Of a stretch of DNA of 64,000 nucleotides, positions 13,840-27,923 are shown piece by piece (within the stretch, counting starts at the first letter, position 1; each line of letters opens with the position of its first letter). Source of the DNA: Dromaius novaehollandiae. Its lineage: Eukaryota > Chordata > Aves > Casuariiformes > Dromaiidae. The stretch is taken from assembly GCF_036370855.1 (NCBI RefSeq), contig NC_088099.1, forward strand, positions 90,211,820 to 90,275,819, given 5' to 3'. Under the pieces are notes generated by a model. It worked only from the letters and a program-made list of their open reading frames with translations, was not told the origin of the DNA and did not search any database. The position numbers and the translations under genes are program-made.

Positions 13840-16800
13840 AAGGACTGGGTTTTCCTCACTTTTATAATGAAAGACCTAATTGTCTGATTTTCCAAGAGGA
13901 TTCAGTACATTTCCGGTAGAAGGAGGCACTCCTCTGCAGCCCTGGAAAGAGTATTTGAGCTAGAGAAGGAGTAGGAGTATTTTCTTTTAAGTCACAACCC
14001 TGTCTGAAGTGTTTCCTGTCTGCCACTTTATGTACCTTTTTGTTCAGCACCTGGGATGTTGTGAATCCCCACTCTGAAGCAAGTAATTTTTTCCTATTCT
14101 CCCAGAACATCTGCATTTTACTCTGGAACATGATGTGATGCCCGATGCCTAAAAGCTTACCAGTGTAAGTTCCAGGTATTTGAGTCCCCCTGTAAACTGA
14201 TTTTTAAGTTGTAGATGTATCTTAGCCAAGGCAACTACATTAACTGTATAAATGCTGTATCCTCTGTCTTTAAATCCAGTGATCTGAGTCATCCTCTGGG
14301 AGCTCCTGTTCCTCTTTTCTGATGATGAGGGGAGCCCTGGGCTACAGAACTGCCCAGGTAGAGACCTGAAATTAGGTGGAGTTGTATTTGGATCTTCATG
14401 GCTGTACAAGCTGTCTTAGGAAGTCTATAACTCACCTGGAACTCAGTCCCCCATGCCCCAACAGTTTTTTATTCTCTGCCAACTGATTCTATTTAGAGAC
14501 TTTTTACAGATCCTGAAGAAGAGTGGGATTGTACACCAGAAGTGTGGAAATATGCTACAAGGTAGAAGTATTAGAGTCATGGGTTCAGAAAGGGCCTCAT
14601 GCTCTTCAGTGTAAGACATCCTCTGTACCTGCAGAGTGCATCCGTGGCTTTTTGGCACTGTACTGTGTATTTCTTTGGGGGAGGCACATGTTCTTGTGGC
14701 AAGTTTTTTTTAACTTGTAAGAACTTTGTAGCTATCATCTTCCCCTCTTGTCTTCCCCTCCATTCACTCTGCTGATGACTCACTGACTTCTTGTAACTAT
14801 TACTCAATCTGTCAAAATCCTATTTTCACCTATACTTGATATTGCTAAATGTAGAAATAAAGAAATGCAGACGAAGAAGAGGAGGTAGTATACATATATA
14901 TATTAAAAAAAGCTATGCTAAATACTGTCTGACTAATAATCTAAGTTCTGGTGAAATAACGTAGTGTGTTTCACATTACCAGGGATTATGTACGCTTTGC
15001 AGAGTAAAAGATTAAAAAAACCTCTCACCATTATCCACTCTGACAGAACAAGATAGACTTCTTGGTGTTTGCCAATTGGATGGCAAGTCCTCAAATATTT
15101 TCAAGAACATAAAAGTCTAATTTAATAAAAAATCTATGTAATACAAAATATCAATGGAGATCAATGATTCTTTATCAGGAGAAAAATACCAGCTCCCAAT
15201 TTTCTACAGGCATTAACTTGTATTACTCCATAATGTGGAGTATCCATTGATAAAGGATTTATTTTTCTTTAAGTGAGAACTCCCTGAAGTGATATGTCTT
15301 GACTTGTAATTTTTCCATGTTTAAAAGAAGCAATATAAAATGCTCTAGTGCAGCAGTCAGTTCTGGGGTAGACCACTGTGACTACCTTGAGAAATCACAA
15401 GGGGATGTTTTCATAGCCGATGCTAGAATTTGGCCTGAATAACAGGATTGCCGCAATTAATTATTGTTATTTAAAATAGCATGTGCCTTCTCATAAAACT
15501 AAGATTGATAGCTAGAGTTAATTGGCATGGTTACCATTTTCAAATGAGTAATATTCATAATGGTACCTTTCTGCCATTTGAAATGCATCTCTCAAAAGGA
15601 CCAAATTGTTGCTGTAGCATCAGACAGGCAGAAGTTTGGTACTGTTTGTTCCCAGGTCCCATCCATTCAACCTTTCCATTACTAATAAACTGGCCTAATT
15701 TACCTGAGAATTATTGAGTTCTCATGGGAGGGTGGAATGGAAATGTAGGAGCAACAACCGATCTGAAGAATCTAAAGCTATCTAGGGAGGCGAATACTTG
15801 AGTGTTCCAATCACTTATGAAATGAAGAATTGGGAAAAAATAATTGCTCTGAGCCAATCTTAATGTTTTGCTCATTCCAAAACATAATTTTTATTTTCTG
15901 ATCATGAAACAAAATAAGAAGAATGTACGTTTTAAAATAAATAATTATTTATGCAAAAAGACAAGATCCAGGATTATTATCTCTTCTTTTTCTGTAACAA
16001 GTGCTCAGTTTTTATGTATTTGGCAATATGCATGAATCAAATGAATGATCCAGGATCATTGTCCTTTTTCAATCTAAACATTATATTTATAAGTACATTT
16101 GAAGTAAATTTTTAGCTTTTAATCACAGTCTCAGCATTAAAGTGGTTCCTTTTGTAAATTACCTCTGGGATGACACCAAGCCATAAGGCTAAGGTGCATA
16201 TAATACTTCCAAAAAGTTAAAAGCATAGAAAGTCAGCTCAGCTTCCAGTATTTTGCACACTTGGGGACATTACTATCTAGTGAATGTTTGTCTTGATGAT
16301 GTAATACTTTTAACTTTGTGTTGAGTAACTGAAAATATTGTCCCATGGTGAAGATTCATTCAAGATGAAAAATAAGTCAAACAACTGTCCAAACTTGATA
16401 CTTCCACAAATATATTTCAGACTCTATGAAAGCTGAATCATTGGCAGTCAGGGAAAAAATATCCCTGAGGTAGTGCTTGAAGGTAGTAGCACTTTATTTA
16501 TTTCTTCTTACTCCACACACATCTAATTTTATATCCATCTAATGAGGGACAGAGGCTTTCCATCATACTGCCTGCTTATATGATTCATGTGTTATACTGC
16601 TTCTTCAACCTTTTCCTTCAGTAAGAATGTTAGTAGTCTGTCATTTTCCATTTCAGGTAAGTATCATAGTAATTTTTCATTTTTATGTCTTTATTATACC
16701 CTTCACATTTTATTTTCTTTGTTAACAGTAAAGTCCTTGACCCAGTTAAACACAAAGGATCGATTTTTGGCCTGCCATTTCACAGTATTTTTAAACTGGT

Positions 16801-19800
16801 GAACCAAGGGCCCTTTTCAATGCTGAATATGTCCTTGGTGGCATACGCATGTTTTTATGTGTTTTGTTTAAAATGGCCAACCAAAGTGAAGGGGCTAAAT
16901 ATTTCTATTCTAAAACGTAGCTAAAAAAAGCCAGCATGATTTTCTTTGTCAGACTTTCTGTTGTTGTTCTTTATTCAGTGAAATGTAGTCTTCACACCTA
17001 AGGCGCAGCACAGCGAAATTAGTTAAGAATTAAGCCAACCTCATTTCACGTGAGGAGAGAGTGCAGCAAAATGAACCCTGCTATGTGGCCAGAGTTCAAG
17101 AGTTCAGGTCTTCAAGTCTGTGCTTCCTCCCCTGGAATGCCACTGCTTTACTTTTATTTATTAAACATCCTTCAGAAAGGAGGTTTCTTGGTGGAACAGG
17201 TGCCAGAAAGTAGCAATCTACAGTCAGTTTGTTCTAAGGCTTAACTGAAGACTACTTCATCATGCAAAAACATGCTGTAGTGTGAAGGCAGAATTCAGAA
17301 GCATGACATCATTACTGGAGGCTTTTTTCTGATGAACATAACCCAGAAGTTGTAACTTGAGAGGGTAACACTGCTTCTAGCAGTTTATAAATGGTACTCT
17401 TACTGGTTTTAGCTTTTGGAGGTTTTGCATATGACACAGTCCTGGGGCTGTGTTCAATTCTGTCTTTTTTTTTTTTTTTTTCCACAGAAACCTCATGTCC
17501 AGAGAGCACAAATGAGTCTCAGAAGGTTTGACTTTGTGTTGAAAATTTTAGATCCACCACATCTGTTTTTTTCAGGCAAAGCACCTTCCTGTCTCCCAAG
17601 TTGGGTAGTAGTTTAATATGAATATTCTCAGTTCAGTGCTATGAACTGACCAACTTCTCCTTTTCAAGACATTTTGGTATCCTTTTTATTTTTTCCTTAC
17701 TGAAGAAAACAGCACCTTAACATCTGCAAAGCAGAGATTACAGTCATGCATCATATTGATATTTTTTGTAGAGTGCTGGTATTGCTTCAAAAATCCCTCC
17801 CTTGTGACACACTCCATGAAGGAACTAACAAGTCTGCAGGCAGCAGACAGCCTTGAAGCACTTCCACTGCTGTTCAGAAGTAATTAATGATAATGTCTTC
17901 TACTCTCACCCTGCACTTTCTACAGGTATGTTTTTGCTCTCTTGTTATGAAGACATGAAGTACTTGTTATACAAAGATAATCTTCCAGAAGGATGTTTTC
18001 ATTGACAGGTATTTACCTAAGCCTTATAGACTTTATTGATCAAGACTGAAAACTTCATCAAATAAGCAGAGCAATGCCACTTTTGTTACAGTCATTGAAA
18101 TGCTCATGTGTTTTGAACCATTTCAAGGAAACCTACTTGGTAGTGATTATCTACAACTGGAATTTAGCTTAATTTGCTGCTGTCTTACTATAAATATGGG
18201 GATTTCTTTAACTTCTTATATTTTAATTATTTTACCAACATAATATACTGATGTTTTTCTGAAGAGCACGCCTTTCACCCAACAGTAAGAACTGACTTGG
18301 TTCTTTGAAATTGTGTTTTTTTTCTTTTTTCTTTTTTTTTTGGATTAGTGCTTTACATTTGTGCTGTGTAATTAAAAGATTCTTGAACACCAATAGTTTA
18401 TGATTTAGCAAAATCCATGCTTCTTATGTTATGCTAAATGTGTGACAACAATTGTTTTAAGACAGACAGTTTATCATCTAGATGCAAAAATATGTAGCTG
18501 TCATTTCAGAAAGCTAGTACAAAAACAGACTACACATAAATCGCTTGAAATGACTTCGGTCCCTCAAACATACAAATAAAGGATTCAAAGCTAGTAATGA
18601 TACAAGTTATAGACAATGTCTGTGTATCCTTTAAGAAAAAAATAAATACATGCTAACTATGCTTAGCAAAAAGTCTCAAGGCTGAAATACAACATTTCTG
18701 GGTAAGTCACAGTACTTTCTACAAACTTGAAGAGGGAGAAAAGTATTAGTTTCAAATTCATCGGAACAGAATTATTTGGACAAGTTCATGATTTTGCTGT
18801 TCTCCCAAAAGAATTAACTTAGCTGCAAATGAATGGTGCTGTTGGAATGGTATAAAATTTATTATTAATGCATCATTTTAATATTTGGAAAACTTTTAAA
18901 TTAAATCAAATGTTTCTTGAAGAGCATTAAGATGTTTTTTTCTTTTTTTTTGAAAGGTTGTTTATTTACCCATGCCTTCTAAAAGGTGAATTTTGAGCCA
19001 TGCTTTAATAATGCTAGGATGGACAAATGAAAATTTATGTTCTCCAGAACTATGGACAGCTAATACCTTGTATTTTTTTCTTGGAACTCATTCCCATCCA
19101 GTAGCAACTTCCCTTTGCTTCTGGGACTATCTTCATTTTCTGAGCATTCAGGAGGTATGATTACAAGATGTGTAGACATCCTTAAGCTAACTTCTATTCA
19201 GTTATTCTGGGTATTATAAGCAGTGAAGTCATAACAGTATGAAATGCAGTGTTGGTGCACACACCTGTTTGGGACACTGAGGCTGACACTAATGGCTGAA
19301 GTTTTGAATGGACTTGCCTCACCTGTGTCGGTAAACTGAGCAGCTAGATGAAAGCAAGGTTAAGAAATACCTACAAAAGTCTAACTGTGCTGCAGAGCTA
19401 CTCTTCACTTGGTGATGGCAGATTCAGGGCTCACAAAGTTATTAGAGGCCTTCATCTCATTTCCTTCAGATGCCTTTCACAAGTAGTTGTCCCAGAGAAC
19501 TCCTGTTCAAAAGATACTGTAGACACTAAAAATGATTTTGTGGATTCAAAGAGAGACTAGAGGAGCTGGCAGAAAAGAAATCTACTAAGATGGATCCACT
19601 ACAGAATACACAGGTGGCTTGGGAAGTCCATGAGACAAGGCTGGAGCATGGGAATATCCTAGGAGGAAATTCCTCATAAGCTTGTCATGTTCTTCTGTTC
19701 AGGTCCAGGCATCAGTTCATGGCCACAGCTGAGGAGAGACTACTGGGCAAAGGAGTCCATTGGGCAGACCCAGTACAGCTGTTCCAATGTTCCTGTGGTC

Positions 19801-22800
19801 TTATACAAAGAATTGTAATTTCCTCTGTAAAATGTGCAAGAGCTAATGACAGAATCTGGATTAGTGTTTCTTTTGGGGGCAGAGAAGATGGTCAACTTGG
19901 TTCTGCATCTTAAAACTGCATGGTTCTGCTTTTCTGCTTGCTTCACTTTTATGATTGAGATTTATATTCCCATGATTGAGCCCTAAGCCAGAAGGGCAGG
20001 TAGCTCTTGTGTTGTATTAGAACAGTGGTTATAGAACTCTGACTTTTCCAGAAATTGGAAACCTTCAAGTATCACTAAAGTAAAGAAAAAAGGTGCCATC
20101 TGTATTACTGTTATGGATATTATAAAATACTTGTTACGACCTATTTTCATGGTGCTAATAGACAAGAACTTTGAGGAGATTTTTCATACTTACTGGGATA
20201 TTGACAATGGATGCGGTAATCAAACGTATTCCTACTAAGCTATTGGCCAAGTCCAAAGTAAATAAAACCAAACCAAACACCACTGATTTGGTAATGACTT
20301 TGATATTCTAGTGCGACCACAGATGACGGAAAAATGGAAAAATGTCAAACAAAAGGCAGTAATAGGAGCATTAGAGTGTGTGGTCACAAGGAGCACTGGA
20401 AAGGAGAAGAGCCTAGGATCACTAGTAGTGCTGATTAAAACAAAAGGGGTTTTGGATCCTAGGGGGGAAGCAGAGACACACAGCTGCATGCTCTAAATGT
20501 TTGTTGTCACCGTGTAGATCTATTTTACGTAACGTGCTATGCCTCTAAGTAACGTGTGTGAAGCCAAAATTCCTTTAGAAGAACTGGATGTTACTTTTTT
20601 AGCAGTCAAAAATCCTGAGTGCCAAACATGAATTCCCAGTATCCACAAATTCATCTATATTACAAAGGACTTGTGGAAGAGAGGAGGTGATGCATACTTG
20701 ATCTGAGGCTCAGGGCTGGTAGACAGCAGGACCTAAATATTAAGGCCTAATACCTGACAGGCTGTCCTACTGCAGAACTCAGCCTAAAAGCCCAGAGGCA
20801 GAAACAGTAGCTAAACCCAAGCTCTACTCACAGGAATACATAGGAATCTAAGGTGTGGGATCAGAAAAGGAATCTCAGCTGAGGTGGAATAGTCCGTTAT
20901 ATAACCTTACTTGACATGATCTTCTTTTTTTTTTTCCCCCAGGAAAATGGTAATATCTTAGGTAAATAGGTAATATCTTTCTCTTTAACAAAGCTCTAGT
21001 AAGAACTTAAGGCACTGAAATTGCCAGTAATAATAATAAATTGCTAACATTGTTTATTTGCTGTGCTAGTCTCTCTGGAAAACTAGGTATTAAACAAATC
21101 AAATAATGGCTGCAATTAGAAGAAAGGAAAGTGTTTTTTTCCTGTCTTGATGCTGTATTAGAAATTAAGTTGGATCTTGCCATTTCCTTGGGGATTTGAC
21201 ACTGTCTACCCAAAATGGGAAGGTGAGAGATAACACCTGCTTCCTTATTAACAGCCCATTGAAGCAAACAGTGGTAGAGGGAAGGGGAGGCACTGGTTCT
21301 CCACAAACTGTATACTTTTCACTAGTTGCCTTGGAGATTTTTAGTGGTTCACAACACCCACAGAGTCTAGATCATATACTGTGAAAACCTCTAAAAAATT
21401 ATCTCAAAACCCAACTAATTACTAGTACTGGCACCCAGCTGACTGTCCTCTCCACTTTGTATGTACAGTAACTTTCAGTGTGAAAATTATATATATATAT
21501 GTGTATATATATATATACACACACACATATATATTTTTTTTCTATTTAGGAAGTAAGCATTCTCCAGTACTTTGTGGATAGCCTTGAAAGATTAAGTGCA
21601 ATGTAAGTACAAAAAATCATTTCAAAGGAAAGTGGATTAGGTACTTAATACGGTAGGCATATGTCTCTGGTGATGGTCCAGGCCATGTCAATTCACAGGA
21701 GTAAATCATCTTGTATACTTCACTAATTTGGAGTGAATGGCAACTAGAAATGTCTAATGGATATTAGAAGCTGAAGGTCAAGCCATATATTATTGTAAAG
21801 GTATATTCCTCAAGATTTGCAATAAGATTTGATATATGGCTTTGATTCCATTTTAATATACCTGTTTCTTTAATGACTACCTGTATTAATTTGCTTTATG
21901 AAAGGAAGAAATATACTCCAAGAGATTTCGATGTGATAATACTTAATCCTGTTAAACTGCCTTTGGCCTTGGTCTATATTAAATGTGTGACCTTTTTTGC
22001 TCAGTGATGCCAAGAAATTCTTGGACGTAGAACTGGCAACCTCCCATGCAGAGAAAGGTGAAAGAGTACTTATCAATGGATGATGCTATAAAAAACATAC
22101 TTTTGTTGCCAGGTCTCTAATTAAATTACCTTTTATTGCCTTTTATTTTTTTTTTTGATTTATTTCTCTTCTTTAAAGCTTTAGCTTGCCTCATAAGCAA
22201 GATTTAAGATCTAAATGTAGCTGTCCTTCAATTGTTCTCTAGTTAAACCCTCCCTACCATCACCACACTTTAAAATTTGGAGATTGGTGCTTAAATGGAA
22301 AGCAGAGTTGCCTGGAAATAAAATACGCTGGCATCATAGAGTAGGATCTTCAAAGTAGCATGGCGTAGAAGCTCAAATATCCTTGAAAATCAGATTTTAG
22401 GGGCAGACCTAAAGGACATTGATACCTAAACTATTACATACATGCATGTGTCTACATGACATATGAAGTTGGCTCAAAACCAGCCTCACAGCTTAGTTTT
22501 CTGAACATCCATACACATCTCTACTTTTATCCTTTTAATTTCCTAGATATTTATAATTCTTATGTGGTACATGTCCAGGGTGCCTGATCTAAGAAGCACG
22601 GTGTCTGACCCAGAAGCCTCTGTGTGATCCACCTCTTGAGCATCTCTCCAGCTACATTTTCTGTGAGGCCCAATCTGTTGTGTGATCACACCCCATTTCA
22701 TACAATGCAGCAACATTCAGATTAACAGAGAACATAGCTCCCACTATCTCTTTCATTTAAAAATATGAGGTGGTGGCAGTCACACCTTTTACCCACAACT

Positions 22801-23476
22801 GCTATGTGATCAGAGCAGTATTCCAGTGAATAAAAGACTTGAGTTCAAAACCCTTTTTCATGCCAAGCAGCTCCTGCTCTCTACCTCCAGCCTGCTGGAA
22901 ACTGCCACACCATCAGCCTAGAATCCACATTGGGTGAAAATATTCGTTCCCTCTCCCTCTCCCTCCCTCCCTCGCTGAAGGCAGGCCATTATGAAGAATA
23001 CGGCAATATTCATAGGTCTGAAGAGAAAGGACTAAGTAAGAGAACATTTGTCAAAAGGAAGATGGTTGCTATTAAAACATTACAATCTTTTAAGCCATAT
23101 TGATGTACATTAGCTGAAAATGTCTGACGATATTTTTTAAAGCAAATATTAGCAAAATTACTATGGGAGGATAAGTTTAAACACAGCATAATGTAATAAG
23201 GGCAGCATTAATTCTGGCATTTCCCAGCCTAGCACATGCCAATAATAAAATAACCAAAAGTTACTTTTTTAAGCACTGGAGTCTTAATTGGTTGGTAAAA
23301 TAACTTCCATGATGGAAGCTTTTTGAATGTTATGCAGCCCATTCAAAAAAAAAAACTGGTGTTAAATTATATTGAAGAGTTGAATAATACATGAGAGGCA
23401 AAGGGCAAAACTTCTGAAATAAGCTCAGCATATTTTCTACTGGCTCTACAGAGAGGTTCATTTTGCTTCATTTAGT
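13838..23476. other. Non-coding desert with simple repeats
   Basis: No supported gene. Visible items include a run of about 18 T followed by CCACAG at 17465-17488 (acceptor-like, but with no convincing exon after it), a T-rich tract near 18318-18342, an alternating AT/GT/AC tract at 21488-21533, and a CCCTCT-type tract at about 22950-22975. Open frames up to about 99 codons (21007-21306, minus) have no domain and are treated as chance. Confidence 0.6.
21488..21533. repeat. Alternating (TA)n(GT)(TA)n(CA)n(TA)n microsatellite
   Basis: A compound alternating purine-pyrimidine tract that is largely self-complementary (a TATATGTGTATATA arm facing an ATATACACACA...TATAT arm), so it can fold into a hairpin or cruciform. 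It is followed by a T run. Confidence 0.85.
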
Positions 23477-23693
23477 TCAGCAGCTCCCTGTGCACCACAA
23501 GGGCTCTGCCATGATTGATGTTCTAATGATGTGAAGGTGGCACCCAGCATAGGCCGTCCAATGAGGGAGTTCAGTGTCTCTTCGAATCTGCTCTAATCGC
23601 CAGCTGCCATCCACGGGGTTGGCAGCGCAGGCAATATTGTCAGCCTTGTGTGATGGCAAAACAGGAGGAAATTCTGAAATATGCAGAATTCCT
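23477..23693 (-). other. Possible terminal coding exon (weak candidate)
   Basis: On the minus strand, a strong acceptor-like sequence (pyrimidine-rich TTCTTCTCCTTCCAG, AG at the complement of 23692-23693) is followed directly by an open frame of about 70 codons ending in a stop at 23477-23479. The full open frame continues upstream to 23833 (118 codons), but the acceptor would make the downstream part the exon. Its GC content is clearly above the surroundings. I recognise no domain, and the sequence includes a Trp-Arg-Leu-Glu-Gln-Ile-Arg-Arg stretch. No strong polyadenylation signal follows; only an AATATA-type hexamer is seen downstream. A chance acceptor plus chance frame is quite possible. 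Confidence 0.2.
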
Positions 23694-24364
23694 GGAAGGA
23701 GAAGAATGTGGGGCAAAATTGCTGAGGACAAAAGCAATGATAGCATCCATTTTGGTTGCTCAACTTGACCTGCTACAGGCTCACCAAAATGGGTTGGGTT
23801 CAAGTATGAAATGCAGAAATGTGTAGGATGCAAATGTGTCCAGTTACAAGATAAGAAGTTTTAGTGTTTGCTCTGTACACTGGCGGGCAGATTTAGGCCC
23901 TGAACTGAACATTGAATATATCTGGTTTCTACACTTCATATTACTGTACGTTCTGGTGATCAAGAGGGAATGGCATTCTTGCAAGAGTTACTGCAGGTGC
24001 GGTGCTAAGATATTTATTAAGATATTTGTGTGTTGTGTTAATTGCTGCACTGTGCCAACACCTGGGAGTCATTTCACAATATGACTGTGAAGTAAAAATC
24101 ACTATAGAAAATATCAATGTCCTCATTTAATGCCAAAAGTATTACTTATTTTGGACCATTAGCATCACTGGTTGCAAGCAATAGTTTGTGCTATGCAAGT
24201 AAGAGCTACATGAGGACTTATTAATAGTTTCTGGGATATTCAGACTCATTCTAGAGGGATGAACTTTAGAGCAAGGAAATAAAACAGCTTCAAAAATTCA
24301 AGCCGTTTCATCTTTTGCTTTAAAACACAGAGACTCAGTGAACATGACCCTTTACAATAAAATA

Positions 24365-24710
24365 CCTTAATGCGGTAAAGAATAGCCAAACACCATGACA
24401 CCTGGCTTATTAGCTTTAAAACATAAATTAATCAGCTATAAAATTAGGAACATATTATGGGACATATGAGGGATTGCAAAAGCCCAGAAGTTCCAAATAC
24501 AAATCTAAAACTATTCAGGCTGGTGTGTTCTTAGCCTCAATATATCAGAGAAAATGAGTGTTATGAACAATCCACCAGATGGGAAAATGTTCACATACCA
24601 CAAAATGTTCATCAGATTTATTTGAAAAGCAAGCTGTAACCATATGCATATGAGAGGAAGTAAAGTGGATTTTCAGATATGCAGTGACTGCTGTCAAGCT
24701 TGCAGCTGTA
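24365..24710 (+). repeat. Diverged interspersed element, copy 2
   Basis: Second copy of the element at about 2745-3134, same orientation, 21.6 kb downstream. Shared landmarks are GCCAAACACC...TTATTAGC at about 24385-24412 and CAGATGGGAAAATGTTCACAT at about 24575-24595. It lacks the terminal A tail. The boundaries are approximate because identity is low between the two conserved blocks. Confidence 0.45.
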
Positions 24711-25656
24711 TGAATTTAATGCTATATTGCTGTTTCTACAGTAGACTTGCTTGATTTCACTTACCTGTTTGCCAGCTAGTATGATTAATATTGATTCAAT
24801 TTTACAAGCAATTAAATTGGAAAACATAAACAATCTTTTTTACTGGCTTTTCACCAGACAGTACTACATATCTGAATTTTTGACAGGAGGATTCTCTGAG
24901 ACCTATTAATACTGCAGTACCCAGAATTTCTGTGCACAAAATGACCATGTGGATATCATGGCATCTTTTTAACTCTGCAATTTCTCATTCATAAACCTTT
25001 TCAAATGGCAGTAACTTACATGTGTTCTACTGCACTGGCTTCAGCTCATCTGCTGGAGTTAGAAGAGGTATATATAGGTATATAAGTACTTACACGTGCT
25101 TGTGAGTGGATATAACTTCTTATTGTAAAATACAAAATATTTTTTGTTGTTGAATCACTGAAAATTGGGGTGAAAGTTATTTCATTGTATCATTCACTCC
25201 TGTTCCTAGGCCAAATCAATTATGCCTAAGTGATTCCTTATGCTTTTGTATCGTATCATGTCATTAGAATCAATGTAATTTTTATTGGTAAGTTTTCAGA
25301 AGCAGCTGGTGATTTTACGTTGGATGACTAAACAGTCCTTTTCACAGTGAATTGTTAAATTCGGTAGAAGCTCAGACCATTCCAAAAATCAAGTGATTTA
25401 AAAATATGTTAAATTGGATCCAAAATTGCCAGCCATTGAGAAAAAGCTGGATCTCAATAACATTTATAATCTTGTAGGGGAAGTGACATTTGCATGCTCA
25501 CAGATTTGTCACCCCTTTTTCACTAAGAGAAGAAAGTATTAGGATCACTGAGTATAGAGTAAAAGATCACTCTCCTGAACTATTAGACTTGTGTGTTTTA
25601 TTAGATCCCTATCAAGTTTTGGATATATTGATGACAGCAGCTGCCAGTGACGCACT

Positions 25657-25690
25657 TTATTATTTATTTATTTATTTATTTATTCATTTA
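25657..25690. repeat. (TTTA)n microsatellite
   Basis: About eight tandem TTTA units with one interruption (TTCA). The sequence immediately after it ends in an acceptor-like TCATTTTCAG, but no exon was recognised. Confidence 0.9.
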
Positions 25691-27900
25691 TCATTTTCAG
25701 GTAGCTGGAAGACTATTACATTTTGCAGAGCGGTTTCCCTACAATCATCCCTGCCTGTCAAATCAAGGTTGCATTGTTGCAATATGCTGGTCTGGGGTTT
25801 TAAACACTGGCAAGCTGTATCTGCTGGCTTATTAAAGGCACTCTCCTTGTAGGAAGTCTCTTCTACGCTAGATCTGCATCAGTTATTTGCTGATTCGGGG
25901 GGTGAGATTTCAGTGCTGACCTCATGCAGAGTCTTGACTCCTTCAGCTGCAAGCTTAGTCTTCAGGTAAGGCTACTGCTGTAGTTGTCAGCAGCTACTCT
26001 ATATTCTGCGAGGTAGGTGGTAAGTGAAAGTTTTTCATACAGGGTTCTCATCCACCATCCATCAGGAGACATTCAAGATATAGTTCAACTACTAACTACC
26101 TTTCTTTGTCTTATTTGTAAGGAGGACGGTTTGAAAGAGATGTAAAGAAAGAGAAGTAACGTAAGAACGTAAGCAGAAAGAGAGCTCTATTAGTAGCTTG
26201 TATGGTTGTTTTTTTTTCTTTTTTTATCTCCTACATTACTTCTTCCTACTTTTCTTCCATATTTTATTTGTTTTTTTCATTCCTTTTAGATTTCATTGGA
26301 AAATGACTGTTGTTAAATGTTACGTAGTGTCTAACAGAGATGACATCCTGCTTAGGTGTAATATTTTAGAAATGTCAACGTAAACTTTAAATACTGTCAG
26401 CATTTGTTAGAATAGCTGAAAGAGATCCTGGCATCTCTCTGCTGCATTGGATTTTGATTTGAAATGTTGGAATGGTGATGGGATGTTGGCATTGTTACTT
26501 TTTATGATGAAAAATATGCAAAGATTATTCAACTTTAGAACCGAAAGAACAGGTCAAAGGGAAACGTGTCAAATATGTTGTTGATATCTCTATGGTGCAC
26601 AAACGATTTCAGATAATCTAGTAAAATGCAGGACATACATTTTGCTTTGCATTTGAAAGAGTCAGATGCAAAGCAAAGAATTTGAAATGAATGACTCTAC
26701 CATCTACCAAGCTAATATTCAATTAAATTTATTATGTTCAGTTGGAAGACATAATTACTTGAATTTCTCCCTCCCATGGATAAGAAATCCCCTCTCAACT
26801 TTCTCTGCCCTGCTACGTTTCCTAGCCTTCACTCGGGAGGGGTGCTGGGATGGGTGCTGCTCCTCTCTTCCAGTTAAGGAGAAAGGACCCTTCCTAGCCC
26901 ACTCTCCCCTCGCTACAGAACAGTGATCTACCTGGGGCACAGAAACACCCCGTGAAATCCAAAACCAGAAGATTTCTCTGTCTTTCTCAGCCCATGCCAA
27001 TGGTCTTGCCAAACAGCTGTTCAGCAAGCACTGACCCATTTTACATGTTTTCATAGATTCACAAGCGCTGCTGCAGTTACCACTCTACTGACGAGAACTA
27101 CTGAACTGGCCATTCTCTCTTGAGGAGAGCTGGCTCCGTGGCACAACAAAAGCTTGGCTGCATAACTAGAATAGGTTCAAGGTGATTAACTTCCCACTAG
27201 GCTCCCAGCTGGCTTCAGAGGTATGCTGCTGAGTGATCACAGGGTGCTTGAGGTTCTTGCGAAAGCTCTGCTTTATTTGGAGTTGGTTTCTCACTGACCG
27301 TTCATTACTAAGAGAAATTGCTACTCTGCCCTGCTCAGATTCTGCTGGGGAAGTCAACTTCTATAGGCACATTTCATTTTACTACGAAGGTGCAATGCAT
27401 GTTTCTCTCAGGTTTCTTTGGGTGCAATAACCTATACTTCAGTTTTTTTGAAAGCAGTACCCAATTACTCTGTTATGACTAGTTCTCATAACTTTGTCAC
27501 AAGTTCTAGCATAATTTCTCCTTTTTCTGAATATCACAGTTCCTAAATAATGTTCCTGACAGGGAGCCTTTGTTTAGACATAACTTTAAATTAAAATATG
27601 TTGATTAGAGAGAACAAGTTGAAAAGTCTACCTTGAACTTTCAAAATCTGAAAGCAAAAATTCCTTCCCTTGTTCTCATTTTTGATATCTTTTCTTTAAA
27701 AATGTTTAAAAGATCTTGGGAATACCATATCTGTTCTTTTAATAATGAGATTTTTATCTCAAAAGACAGAAATGAGGATACAGCTTTGTGAAGTTCAAGT
27801 GAACTGTAGTGTTAGGGTACACCTGTGGGCATACTGCAGAAGGCTGACAGTGAAAGATTTAAATGCAAATTCTCTCTAACTGGGAAGACTGGAGGGGAAG

Positions 27901-27923
27901 GTGTGTGTGTGGGGGGGGGGGGG
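27901..27923 (+). repeat. (GT)5 followed by G13 tract
   Basis: A short GT repeat runs into 13 consecutive G residues, then CAGGGAGGAGG. The G-rich strand could form a quadruplex. The length is probably prone to sequencing and replication slippage. Confidence 0.85.

Noticed and set aside
25490-25852. 120-codon plus-strand frame
   Set aside because: It reads through the (TTTA)n microsatellite, which has no stop in that phase. No domain, and the codons outside the array are unremarkable.
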